Source: Pseudomonas abietaniphila (GTDB lineage: Bacteria > Pseudomonadota > Gammaproteobacteria > Pseudomonadales > Pseudomonadaceae). From it: DNA of 64,000 bases. The DNA lies in contig NZ_CP155619.1 in assembly GCF_039697315.1 (NCBI RefSeq), positions 3,720,001-3,784,000 of the forward strand, given 5' to 3'. The notes beneath the pieces were generated by a model. That model was not told the DNA's origin. It was given only the letters and a program-made list of their open reading frames with translations, and did no database searches. Shown here one piece after another: positions 40,835 through 49,071 of the stretch. The position numbers were made by a program, and so were the translations under genes. The number at the start of each line of letters is the position of its first letter. The first letter of the stretch is position 1.

Positions 40835-40850
40835 TGGCATAAGTCTTGCG
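40835..40850 (+). promoter_or_regulatory. Sigma-54 (RpoN) promoter of the transglutaminase/ATP-grasp cluster
   Basis: TGGCATAAGTCTTGCG. The invariant GG (40836-37) and GC (40848-49) are exactly ten bases apart, and only the last base departs from the consensus TGGCAYRNNNNTTGCW. A start near 40861 leaves a 27-base leader before the GTG at 40888. Confidence 0.8.
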
Positions 40851-40887
40851 CGGTTCCGCTACCGTCCAGGCTCGCAGGAGGCACGCC

Positions 40888-43800
40888 GTGTCGATTCACA
40901 TTGCCTTGCACCACGTCACTCATTATCGCTATGAACGCGCGGTAGAACTGGGTCCGCAGATTGTGCGCTTGCGTCCGGCGGCTCACAGCCGTACGCGTGT
41001 GTTGTCTTATTCGCTGAAGGTCCTGCCTGAGAATCACTTCATCAACTGGCAACAGGACCCGCAGGGTAATTACCTGGCGCGGTTGGTGTTTCCGGAAAAG
41101 ACCGATGAGCTGCGTATCGAAGTCGATCTGGTCGCCGAAATGGCGGTGTTCAACCCGTTCGACTTTTTCCTCGAGCCGTACGCCGAGAAGATTCCTTTCA
41201 CGTACGCGAAGGAAGAACACCACGAGCTGCTGCCTTATCTGGAGAAGCTGCCGTTGACGCCCAGGTTTCAGGCGTATCTGGACAGCATTGACCGCACGCC
41301 GATCCCGGCCATCGACTTTTTGGTGAACCTCAACCAGCGTCTGGCCAACGACATCGGTTACCTGATCCGCATGGAACCGGGTATCCAGACGCCGGAATTC
41401 ACCCTTGAGAACGCTTCGGGTTCCTGCCGCGACTCGGCCTGGCTGCTGGTGCAGCTGCTGCGTCATCTGGGCTTGGCGGCGCGATTCGTGTCCGGCTACC
41501 TGATTCAGCTCAAGGCCGACGTCCAAGCCCTGGACGGCCCGTCCGGTACGGACGTTGACTTCACTGACCTTCACGCGTGGTGCGAGGTGTATCTGCCGGG
41601 CGCGGGTTGGGTGGGTCTGGACGCCACGTCCGGGCTGTTTGCCGGTGAAGGGCACATTCCGTTGGCGTGCAGCCCGGAGCCGTCGTCTGCAGCGCCGATC
41701 AGTGGCCTGGTCGAGCCGTGCGAAACAGAGTTCAGCCACGAAATGTCGGTGGAACGGATCTGGGAGGCGCCACGCGTCACTAAACCGTATACCGAAGCAC
41801 AGTGGCTTGAGATTCAGGCCTTGGGCCGACAGATTGACACCGACCTGATTGCCCATGATGTGCGCCTGACCATGGGTGGCGAGCCGACGTTCGTGTCCAT
41901 CGATGATCGTGACGGCGATGAGTGGAACACGGCCGCGTTGGGGCCGAAGAAGCGCAAGCTCTCCGCCGAGCTGTTCCAGCGCATGCGTTCGCATTACGCG
42001 CCACATGGCATCGTGCATTTCGGTCAGGGCAAGTGGTACCCGGGCGAGCAGTTGCCGCGCTGGTCGCTCAACTGCTTCTGGCGTCGCGATGGCGAACCGG
42101 TATGGCGCAACAATGCGCTGATCGCTGATGAAAACGAAGATTACGGCACCGACAGCGAAACAGCGGGTCGTTTCCTGCGCAGTGTCGCCGAGCGACTGAA
42201 ACTGCCGGCGCGCTACGTGTTTCCCGCCTACGAAGACAATTTCTATTACTTGTGGCGCGAAGGTGCGCTGCCCAAGAACGTTACGGCCGAAGACTCGCGC
42301 CTGGGTGACGAGCTTGAGCGGGCGCGCCTGAGCAAAGTCTTCTCACAAGGGTTGGACACGGTCATCGGCCATGTTCTGCCATTGGCGCGTACTGCGGCCG
42401 ATGATCGTTGGCAGAGCGGGCGCTGGTACCTGCGTGACGAGCACTGCCGCCTGGTGCCAGGTGATTCCCCGCTCGGTTATCGATTGCCGCTGGCCTCGCA
42501 GCCGTGGGTCAAAGCTGCCGAATATCCGTACATCCACCCGACCGACCACAACCAGAATTTCCCCGATCTGCCGGATCGTGATGAGGTTCAGGCCAAGCTG
42601 GACGGTTTGACCGAACAGGAAAATGCGGGTGCTGAGCGAGCGCCTGCCATCGACGAATCGGCCGATTGGCTGACGCGCACCGCGCTGGGTGCCGAAGTGC
42701 GCGGCGGCAGGTTGTACCTGTTCATGCCACCGTTGCAGTCGCTGGAGGCTTACCTTGAACTGGTGGCCGCGATCGAGTCGACCGCTGAAGAACTGCACTG
42801 TCCGGTCTTGTTGGAGGGCTACGAGCCGCCAAGCGATCCCCGTCTGGCCAACTTCCGCATCACGCCGGACCCAGGTGTGATCGAAGTCAACGTGCAGCCG
42901 TCCTCCAGCTGGGACGAGCTGGTCGAACGCACCGAGTTTCTCTACGAGCAGGCGCGGCTGACCCGGTTGACCACTGAAAAATTCATGATCGATGGACGCC
43001 ATACAGGGACCGGAGGTGGCAACCACTTCGTGCTCGGCGGCGCCACGCCGGGCGACTCTCCGTTCCTGCGTCGGCCCGATCTGCTACGCAGTCTGCTCAG
43101 TTACTGGCACAACCATCCCTCGCTGTCATACCTTTTTTCCGGGCTGTTCATCGGTCCGACCTCGCAAGCGCCACGGGTCGACGAAGCCCGCAACGACTCC
43201 CTGTACGAGCTGGAAATCGCCTTCTCGCAAATGCCTGCACCCGGTGAGGCGTGCGCGCCGTGGCTGGTGGACCGTTTGCTGCGTAACCTGCTGATCGACG
43301 TCACGGGCAATACCCACCGCGCCGAGTTTTGCATCGACAAGCTGTACTCACCCGATGGCGCGACCGGTCGGCTGGGTCTGCTGGAGTTGCGCGCGTTTGA
43401 AATGCCGCCTCATGCCCGCATGAGCCTGGCACAGCAGTTATTGCTCCGTGCGTTGGTCGCGCGATTCTGGCGGGAGCCGTATGCACCGCCAAAACTCGCC
43501 CGTTGGGGCACCGAACTGCATGACCGTTTCATGCTCCCGCACTTCATCGAGCAGGATTTCGCCGACGTCATCGTCGAGCTCAACGCTGCGGGTTATCCGG
43601 TGCGTGCCGAGTGGTTCGCGGCGCATCTGGAGTTTCGCTTTCCGAAGGTCGGCGATTACGCGGTCAGCGGCATCGAGCTGGAACTGCGTCAGGCGCTGGA
43701 GCCTTGGCATGTGCTGGGTGAAGAAGGTGCCGCGGGTGGCGCGGTCCGCTACGTGGATTCGTCGCTGGAGCGTCTGCAGCTCAAGGTCACCGGGTTGCCG

Positions 43801-44181
43801 CCTCAACGCTACATGCTGACGTGCAACGGCATCCCCGTGCCGCTGCAACCGACGGGGCGCATTGGCGAGTTCGTCGCAGGCGTTCGTTATCGCGCCTGGC
43901 AGCCGTTCAACGCGTTGCAACCGACCATACCGGTTCACGCGCCGCTGGTGTTCGACATCCTTGATACCTGGATGCAGCGCTCATTGGGTGGCTGCGAGTA
44001 TCATGTCGCGCATCCTGGTGGTCGCAACTATGAAACCCTGCCGGTGAACGCCAACGAAGCCGAAAGCCGGCGCCTGTCGCGGTTTTTCCGCCTCGGCCAC
44101 AGCCCGGGCAAACTGGCCGTTCCCGCATTGACCATCAACGATGAAATGCCGATGACGCTGGACATGCGTCTGCATCGGTAA
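40888..44181 (+). CDS. DUF2126 transglutaminase-family protein
   Basis: 1097 residues, large and cytosolic (no signal peptide). The N-terminal 300 residues are a bacterial transglutaminase-like domain. The predicted triad is Cys180 in GSCRDSAW, His229 in DLHAWCEV and Asp245 in GLDATSG. The remaining 750 residues are DUF2126, including LTMGGEPTFVSIDDRDGDEW, DGRHTGTGGGNHFVLGG and HRAEFCIDKLYSPDG, conserved blocks of unknown activity that may resemble a glutamine-synthetase/amidoligase-like catalytic fold. The start is GTG 40888, six bases after AGGAGG. It is the first gene of a three-gene cluster behind the sigma-54 promoter. Family and clustering are known; the product of the pathway is not. 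Confidence 0.9.
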   Translation: MSIHIALHHVTHYRYERAVELGPQIVRLRPAAHSRTRVLSYSLKVLPENHFINWQQDPQGNYLARLVFPEKTDELRIEVDLVAEMAVFNPFDFFLEPYAEKIPFTYAKEEHHELLPYLEKLPLTPRFQAYLDSIDRTPIPAIDFLVNLNQRLANDIGYLIRMEPGIQTPEFTLENASGSCRDSAWLLVQLLRHLGLAARFVSGYLIQLKADVQALDGPSGTDVDFTDLHAWCEVYLPGAGWVGLDATSGLFAGEGHIPLACSPEPSSAAPISGLVEPCETEFSHEMSVERIWEAPRVTKPYTEAQWLEIQALGRQIDTDLIAHDVRLTMGGEPTFVSIDDRDGDEWNTAALGPKKRKLSAELFQRMRSHYAPHGIVHFGQGKWYPGEQLPRWSLNCFWRRDGEPVWRNNALIADENEDYGTDSETAGRFLRSVAERLKLPARYVFPAYEDNFYYLWREGALPKNVTAEDSRLGDELERARLSKVFSQGLDTVIGHVLPLARTAADDRWQSGRWYLRDEHCRLVPGDSPLGYRLPLASQPWVKAAEYPYIHPTDHNQNFPDLPDRDEVQAKLDGLTEQENAGAERAPAIDESADWLTRTALGAEVRGGRLYLFMPPLQSLEAYLELVAAIESTAEELHCPVLLEGYEPPSDPRLANFRITPDPGVIEVNVQPSSSWDELVERTEFLYEQARLTRLTTEKFMIDGRHTGTGGGNHFVLGGATPGDSPFLRRPDLLRSLLSYWHNHPSLSYLFSGLFIGPTSQAPRVDEARNDSLYELEIAFSQMPAPGEACAPWLVDRLLRNLLIDVTGNTHRAEFCIDKLYSPDGATGRLGLLELRAFEMPPHARMSLAQQLLLRALVARFWREPYAPPKLARWGTELHDRFMLPHFIEQDFADVIVELNAAGYPVRAEWFAAHLEFRFPKVGDYAVSGIELELRQALEPWHVLGEEGAAGGAVRYVDSSLERLQLKVTGLPPQRYMLTCNGIPVPLQPTGRIGEFVAGVRYRAWQPFNALQPTIPVHAPLVFDILDTWMQRSLGGCEYHVAHPGGRNYETLPVNANEAESRRLSRFFRLGHSPGKLAVPALTINDEMPMTLDMRLHR

Positions 44182-44192
44182 GGCCCGGACAC

Positions 44193-44219
44193 ATTGCCTG
44201 ACGTCATGCGTCAGGCAAT
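44193..44219 (+). other. Intra-cluster hairpin
   Basis: ATTGCCTGACG-TCATG-CGTCAGGCAAT, a perfect 11-bp stem in the 144-bp gap after the DUF2126 gene. There is no T-run. It may reduce read-through or protect the upstream message. Confidence 0.6.
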
Positions 44220-44325
44220 ACGACCCAGAAAGCGGCCGCAGGGAAGCAAGCCACTGCGTGTCATGTTGTCTGCGCTACTCTAACCCCTGCGAAATCAAGC
44301 CCTATAGCTGTCTGCCGAGCCTTCC

Positions 44326-46833
44326 ATGCCCGACCTGCTTGACCAATATCCGCTGAGTGCGGCGACTTATCACGAGATGCTCGACGCCAGCGGCGAGGTC
44401 CGGCCGCATTGGCTGCGCTTTTACGAGCATCTGCAGCGCAGTACGCCCGCGCAACTGATTCAGCGTCAAGCACTGCTGGCCCGGCAGATTCAGGAAAACG
44501 GTGTTACCTACAACGTCTATGCCGACCCCAAGGGCGCGGATCGTCCGTGGGAGCTGGACTTGCTGCCGCATTTGATCCCCGTCGAAGAATGGCAGCAGGT
44601 TGCCGCCGGCATCGCTCAGCGCGCCCGTCTGCTCAATGCGGTGCTGGCTGACCTTTATGGCCCGCAGAACCTGATCGCCGAGGGGCTGCTGCCGGCCGAA
44701 CTTGTCTTTGGTCACAACAACTTTCTCTGGCCGTGCCAAGGCGTCACGCCGCCGGAAGGCACCTTTCTGCATGTGTATGCAGTGGACCTGGCGCGCACGC
44801 CAGACGGTCGCTGGTGGGTCACGGCAGACCGAACTCAGGCGCCGTCAGGTGCCGGTTACGCGCTGGAAAACCGCTTGATCGTGTCCCGGGCATTCCCGGA
44901 GCTGTACCGCGATCTGGAGGTGCAGCACCTGTCCGGATTTTTCCGTTCATTGCAGGAAACCCTGACGCGTCAGGCCCCTAGCAGTAACGAAGTGCCGCTG
45001 GTGGTACTGCTGACGCCGGGACGCTTCAACGAGAGTTATTTCGAACACCTCTACCTCGCGGGCCAGTTGGGTTATCCACTGGTCGAAGGCAGCGATCTGA
45101 CCGTGCGCGATGCCACGGTGTACCTGAAAACACTCAGCGGCCTGCGCCGTGTTCACGCCATCATGCGTCGGCTGGATGATGATTTCTGTGACCCGCTGGA
45201 ATTGCGCACCGATTCCGCGCTGGGTGTGCCGGGCTTGCTGGAAGCCGTCCGCCAGGGTCGGGTTCTAGTGGCCAACGCGCTGGGCAGTGGCGTGCTGGAA
45301 TCACCTGGGTTACTGGGCTTTTTGCCGAAGATCAACCAGCACCTGTTTGGCGAAGAATTGATCCTCCCGTCTGTGGCGACCTGGTGGTGCGGCGAGCCGC
45401 CTGTCTTGGCCCAGGCACTGGAGAAGATGCCTGAGCTGCTGATCAAGCCGGCGTTTCCGTCCCAGAGTTTCGCGCCTGTGTTCGGCCGCGATCTCACTGA
45501 AGAGCAGCGCCAGGCGCTGGCCGCGCGTATGCAGGCCCGACCCTATGCGTACGTGGCTCAAGAGCTGGCGCAGCTGTCCCACGCGCCGGTGTGGCAGGGC
45601 GAGGAAGGGCAGTTGCAGCCTCGGGCGATCGGCATGCGCGTCTACGCCGTCGCGACCGACGATGGCTATCGCGTCCTGCCGGGTGGCCTGACCCGAGTGG
45701 CCGCCGATGCCGACGCCGACGTGGTGTCGATGCAGCGCGGCGGTGCGAGCAAGGACACCTGGATTCTCGGCGAACGCACGCTGGGCAGTGAGCCGTGGAA
45801 AGGCCGTCGTTCGCTGGGCGTGCACGATCTGATTCGCCGCGACCCGTACCTGCCGTCGCGCGTGGTGGAAAACCTGTTCTGGTTCGGTCGTTACTGCGAA
45901 CGTTGCGACGACAGCGCGCGATTGCTGCGGATCATGCTGGCGCGCTATGTCGATGGCGATGATCCGCTGGCGCTGCAGGCCGCTATTGAACTGGGCGAAC
46001 GCTTGAATCTGGTTCCCCGGGTAGATGAAGAGGACGAGGAAGGCTCTGCGCTGCATAAACGCTTGCTCGCGGCCCTGCTCGGTGACGATTGGCCGTTTAG
46101 CCTGCGTTCCAACCTGCAGCGCTTGCAGTGGGCGGCCTCCCAGGTGCGCGGCAAGCTGTCCCGCGAGAACTGGCAGGCGCTGGTGGAATTGCAGCGCGAA
46201 GCCACGAACCTGGAGACCGACGAACCTGACTTCGGCGAACTGCTGGATTTCCTCAACCGACTGGTGATGTCGCTGGCGGCGCTGTCAGGCTTTGCCCTCG
46301 ACGACATGACGCGTGACGAAGGTTGGCGTTTCCTGATGATCGGTCGGCGTATCGAACGTTTGCAGTTCCTCAGCACGAGTCTGGCAGCGTTCCTGCGCAG
46401 CGATGCGGTGTTCGATCAGGACGCGCTGGACTGGCTGCTGGAACTGGGCAACAGCAGCATTACCTACCGCTCGCGCTATCTGGCCTTGCCACAGTTAATC
46501 CCGGTGCTCGATTTGCTGCTGCTGGATGACCAGAACCCACACGCGGTGCTGTTCCAGCTCAAGCTGGTGACGCGTTCGGTGAAGCGTCTGAACGAAGATT
46601 TCGGCGCACCGCAAGACCGCAGTCTGGCAGCGTTGACCCAACGCTTGGCCACGTTTGATCTGGGGTGTCTGGAGGAAGGTCTGTTCGGAGAAAGCAGCAT
46701 CAAGGCTGCGCTGCATGGCCTGGCGGATTTGCTGCAAGCAATCGGCGAGGTCAGCGGTCAGGTGTCTGACCGCCTGGCCTTGCGCCATTTCGCCCATGTC
46801 GATGATGTCAGCCAGCGTACGGTGTCCGTCTGA
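44326..46833 (+). CDS. Circularly permuted ATP-grasp / alpha-E fusion protein
   Basis: 835 residues. About 85-480 is the circularly permuted ATP-grasp type 2 domain (WELDLLPHLIPVEEW; VFGHNNFLWPCQG; VYAVDLARTPDGRWWVTADR; LVVLLTPGRFNESYFEH; GIGMRVYAV-like strand at AIGMRVYAVATDD). About 515-825 is the alpha-helical alpha-E domain (LPSRVVENLFWFGRYCERCD; MIGRRIERLQFLSTSLAAF; SITYRSRY). In many genomes these are two separate proteins; here they are fused. ATP-grasp ligases join a carboxylate to an amine using ATP, so peptide or amide synthesis is likely. The substrate is unknown. It overlaps the next gene by one base (TGATG). Confidence 0.92.
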   Translation: MPDLLDQYPLSAATYHEMLDASGEVRPHWLRFYEHLQRSTPAQLIQRQALLARQIQENGVTYNVYADPKGADRPWELDLLPHLIPVEEWQQVAAGIAQRARLLNAVLADLYGPQNLIAEGLLPAELVFGHNNFLWPCQGVTPPEGTFLHVYAVDLARTPDGRWWVTADRTQAPSGAGYALENRLIVSRAFPELYRDLEVQHLSGFFRSLQETLTRQAPSSNEVPLVVLLTPGRFNESYFEHLYLAGQLGYPLVEGSDLTVRDATVYLKTLSGLRRVHAIMRRLDDDFCDPLELRTDSALGVPGLLEAVRQGRVLVANALGSGVLESPGLLGFLPKINQHLFGEELILPSVATWWCGEPPVLAQALEKMPELLIKPAFPSQSFAPVFGRDLTEEQRQALAARMQARPYAYVAQELAQLSHAPVWQGEEGQLQPRAIGMRVYAVATDDGYRVLPGGLTRVAADADADVVSMQRGGASKDTWILGERTLGSEPWKGRRSLGVHDLIRRDPYLPSRVVENLFWFGRYCERCDDSARLLRIMLARYVDGDDPLALQAAIELGERLNLVPRVDEEDEEGSALHKRLLAALLGDDWPFSLRSNLQRLQWAASQVRGKLSRENWQALVELQREATNLETDEPDFGELLDFLNRLVMSLAALSGFALDDMTRDEGWRFLMIGRRIERLQFLSTSLAAFLRSDAVFDQDALDWLLELGNSSITYRSRYLALPQLIPVLDLLLLDDQNPHAVLFQLKLVTRSVKRLNEDFGAPQDRSLAALTQRLATFDLGCLEEGLFGESSIKAALHGLADLLQAIGEVSGQVSDRLALRHFAHVDDVSQRTVSV

Positions 46834-47729
46834 TGAACAGCGCTCATTACCAGATCCTTCATGACACCCATTACAAATACGACAGCCCGGTTTCGCTGGC
46901 GCAGCAACTCGCGCATCTTTGGCCGCGACGCAGCCCATGGCAGCGTTGCCTGGAACAGCATCTGGTGATCAGCCCGACGCCCACTACGCGCCGCGACGAA
47001 CTGGACGTGTTCGGCAATCCGCTGACACGCCTGGCATTCGAACGCCCGCATGACGAATTGCAGGTCAATGCGCGTTTACGCATCGAAGTGCTGGAGCGTC
47101 CTGTGCTGGATTTCCAGCAGTCGGATGCGTGGGATCATGCCCGCAGCACGCTCACTTACAGCGCTTCGAAGATGTCTGCGGACATTCTCGATGCTTGCCG
47201 CTATCGCTTTGAATCGCCGTACGTGCATCTGAAGCAGTCGTTTGTCGACTTTTCGGCCAGTTGCTTCCCGGCGGGAAGGCCGATGCTGCTGTGTGCTCAG
47301 GCGTTGATGGAAAAGATTTTCGACGAGTTCACGTTCGATAGCGAAGCGACTCAAGTGGCGACGCCGTTGGTGGAAGTGCTGGAGACACGGCGTGGGGTCT
47401 GTCAGGACTTCGCGCACTTGATGCTCGCGTGCCTGCGATCACGTGGGCTGGCGGCGCGTTATGTGAGCGGTTATCTGCTGACCCAGCCGCCGCCGGGCCA
47501 ACCCCGGCTGATTGGGGCGGATGCGTCGCATGCGTGGATATCAGTGTTTTGCCCGGTGCTGGGCTGGGTGGATTTCGATCCGACCAACAACATCCAGCCG
47601 GCGCTTGAGCACATCAGCCTGGCGTGGGGGAGGGACTTTTCCGATGTTTCTCCGCTACGCGGTGTGATTCTGGGCGGTGGCAATCATGATCCCGAAGTGC
47701 GGGTGACCGTGATGCCGATTGCGGGATAG
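46833..47729 (+). CDS. Transglutaminase-family protein (small)
   Basis: 298 residues: an N-terminal bacterial transglutaminase-like domain (YQILHDTHYKYDSPVSLAQQ; FGNPLTRLAFE), then the papain-like core with triad Cys190 (RRGVCQDFAH), His233 (ADASHAWISV) and Asp249 (VDFDPTNN). It is intact and of usual length. The start overlaps the stop of the ATP-grasp gene, so the two are coupled. It could cleave, ligate or deamidate the product of the ATP-grasp enzyme; no substrate is known. Confidence 0.92.
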   Translation: MNSAHYQILHDTHYKYDSPVSLAQQLAHLWPRRSPWQRCLEQHLVISPTPTTRRDELDVFGNPLTRLAFERPHDELQVNARLRIEVLERPVLDFQQSDAWDHARSTLTYSASKMSADILDACRYRFESPYVHLKQSFVDFSASCFPAGRPMLLCAQALMEKIFDEFTFDSEATQVATPLVEVLETRRGVCQDFAHLMLACLRSRGLAARYVSGYLLTQPPPGQPRLIGADASHAWISVFCPVLGWVDFDPTNNIQPALEHISLAWGRDFSDVSPLRGVILGGGNHDPEVRVTVMPIAG

Positions 47730-47746
47730 GCGGGTGTCGTCCGCAG

Positions 47747-47835
47747 TGTAGGAGCGCGCTTGCCCGCGAAAGATGCATCCGGCAACGTAGATGTGTCGGA
47801 TTTGAATACGCATCGCGGGCAAGCGCGGTCCTACA
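47747..47835. repeat. REP pair after the transglutaminase cluster
   Basis: TGTAGGAGCGCGCTTGCCCG faces CGGGCAAGCGCGGTCCTACA about 45 bp later, followed by the tail of the 58-aa gene. Same subtype as at 48968-49055. Confidence 0.8.
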
Positions 47836-47887
47836 GGATGTTGCCCCGCCCGGACAGACTGTGCGGGTCAGGGAACCGCAATTCGGG

Positions 47888-48064
47888 TCATTCAGCTGGT
47901 TTTTCTTCGCTCTGCTGCTCGGCAGTCTCGCCTTCTACAGCCTCACCTTCTCCAGCCAGTGCTTCAGCCTTTTCAGCCTGTTTGCGCTGTGCTTTCTCTT
48001 CTTTCTTCTGCTCTTTAGCCAGATCGCGTTGACGTTTGGCAAAGGAATAGTTGGGTTTGGCCAT
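47888..48064 (-). CDS. Small Lys/Glu-rich cytosolic protein
   Basis: 58 residues starting MAKPNYSFAKRQRDLAKEQK and ending EEKPAE, with the central part almost only K, E, A, Q and R. It is likely a single charged helix or disordered. GAGGA lies eight bases upstream of the ATG. I believe similar short proteins occur widely in Pseudomonas, but their function is unknown. It is convergent with the transglutaminase gene. Confidence 0.7.
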   Translation of the reverse strand: MAKPNYSFAKRQRDLAKEQKKEEKAQRKQAEKAEALAGEGEAVEGETAEQQSEEKPAE

Positions 48065-48195
48065 GGGCAGTCCTCGAGGCAGACGATAAGTCTGGTCATT
48101 CTGCCTCAGAACGACGCTGACCCGGCGTTGTATTTTTCGCGCGCCGATTGTCCGTTCGAGCGCGGAGACAAAAATCGACGCGATAACGCTCCGCG

Positions 48196-48303
48196 TCAGG
48201 CCTTACGGTAGTCGCTATAGTCTTGGGCGGCGCTGTGGTAATTGCCGCTGGAACCGCAGGCGTAAGCGGCGAGCAAACTGCGAAAAAGGCTATTGAGTTG
48301 CAT
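48196..48303 (-). CDS. 35-aa ORF
   Basis: MQLNSLFRSLLAAYACGSSG and onward to YRKA. AGGA lies about eight bases upstream of the ATG. Too short to assign; an N-terminal hydrophobic patch and a single Cys are visible. It is upstream of the 58-aa gene on the same strand (131 bp apart). Confidence 0.4.
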   Translation of the reverse strand: MQLNSLFRSLLAAYACGSSGNYHSAAQDYSDYRKA

Positions 48304-48496
48304 GAATATCGTCCTGATTGATGAGTGACAACGCCATCTTAGGAGGACACTGTATTGTCCGCTGCTTGATTGTCTCGATGGCCCTGATAGAGCCGACCCA
48401 GACATGTTTCATAATAAGCGGTTGATAAATTGTTTAAAGTTAGGGCACTCTTTGTATACAAAAACACCAAGAGCAACCCCATTCAGGAGACTCATC

Positions 48497-48943
48497 ATGA
48501 TTCGCAAGCTTGTTGTTGCATCCCTGCTGACGCTGGTCAGTGGGCATTTGTTGGCGGCTGAATGCTCGGTCGAGGTCGATTCAACCGACCAGATGACGTT
48601 CAGCACCAAAGCGATTGAGATCGACAAGAGCTGCAAGGAGTTCACGGTCAACCTGAAGCACTCCGGCAGCCTGCCGAAGAACGTCATGGGCCATAACCTG
48701 GTGATCAGCAAAGAAGCTGATATGCAGCCAATCGCCACCGACGGCCTGAGCGCCGGTATCGACAAGCAGTATTTGAAAGAGGGTGATGCGCGCATCATCG
48801 CTCACACCAAGATCATCGGCGCCGGTGAAACCGATTCGCTGAAGATCGACGTGTCGAAGCTGGACCCGGCGGAGAAGTACGGTTTCTTCTGCTCGTTCCC
48901 GGGCCACATCAGCATGATGAAAGGCGCGATCACGCTGAAGTGA
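48497..48943 (+). CDS. azu: Azurin
   Basis: A periplasmic blue copper protein that carries electrons, classically in denitrification and redox stress. It has 148 residues: the signal peptide [20 protein letters not shown] precedes mature [10 protein letters not shown]. The copper ligands are visible as His in MGHNLV and Cys, His and Met in [12 protein letters not shown] (Cys112, His117, Met121 by mature numbering). The disulfide partners Cys3 and Cys26 are present. The upstream AT-rich stretch contains TTGATAAATTGTTT, at best a half ANR box. The start is ATG 48497 after CAGGAGA. Confidence 0.97.
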   Translation: MIRKLVVASLLTLVSGHLLAAECSVEVDSTDQMTFSTKAIEIDKSCKEFTVNLKHSGSLPKNVMGHNLVISKEADMQPIATDGLSAGIDKQYLKEGDARIIAHTKIIGAGETDSLKIDVSKLDPAEKYGFFCSFPGHISMMKGAITLK

Positions 48944-48967
48944 TGCAGGCCTTGTGCTGACTGACAC

Positions 48968-49055
48968 CTGTAGGAGCGCGCTTGCCCGCGATAGATGCAT
49001 CCGGCGACGTAGAGCCGTCGGATTCAACGACGCATCGCGGCAAACGCGCTCCTAC
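48968..49055. repeat. REP pair after azu
   Basis: CTGTAGGAGCGCGCTTGCCC faces GCGGCAAACGCGCTCCTAC across about 40 bp, with an inner GACG...CGTC pairing. It lies between convergent azu and the DUF1338 gene. Confidence 0.75.
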
Positions 49056-49071
49056 CGTCTTACTGGCGTCC

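Noticed and set aside
48424..48445. ANR/FNR box upstream of azu
   Set aside because: TTGAT is present but the second half (TGTTT) does not match ATCAA; at most a half site.
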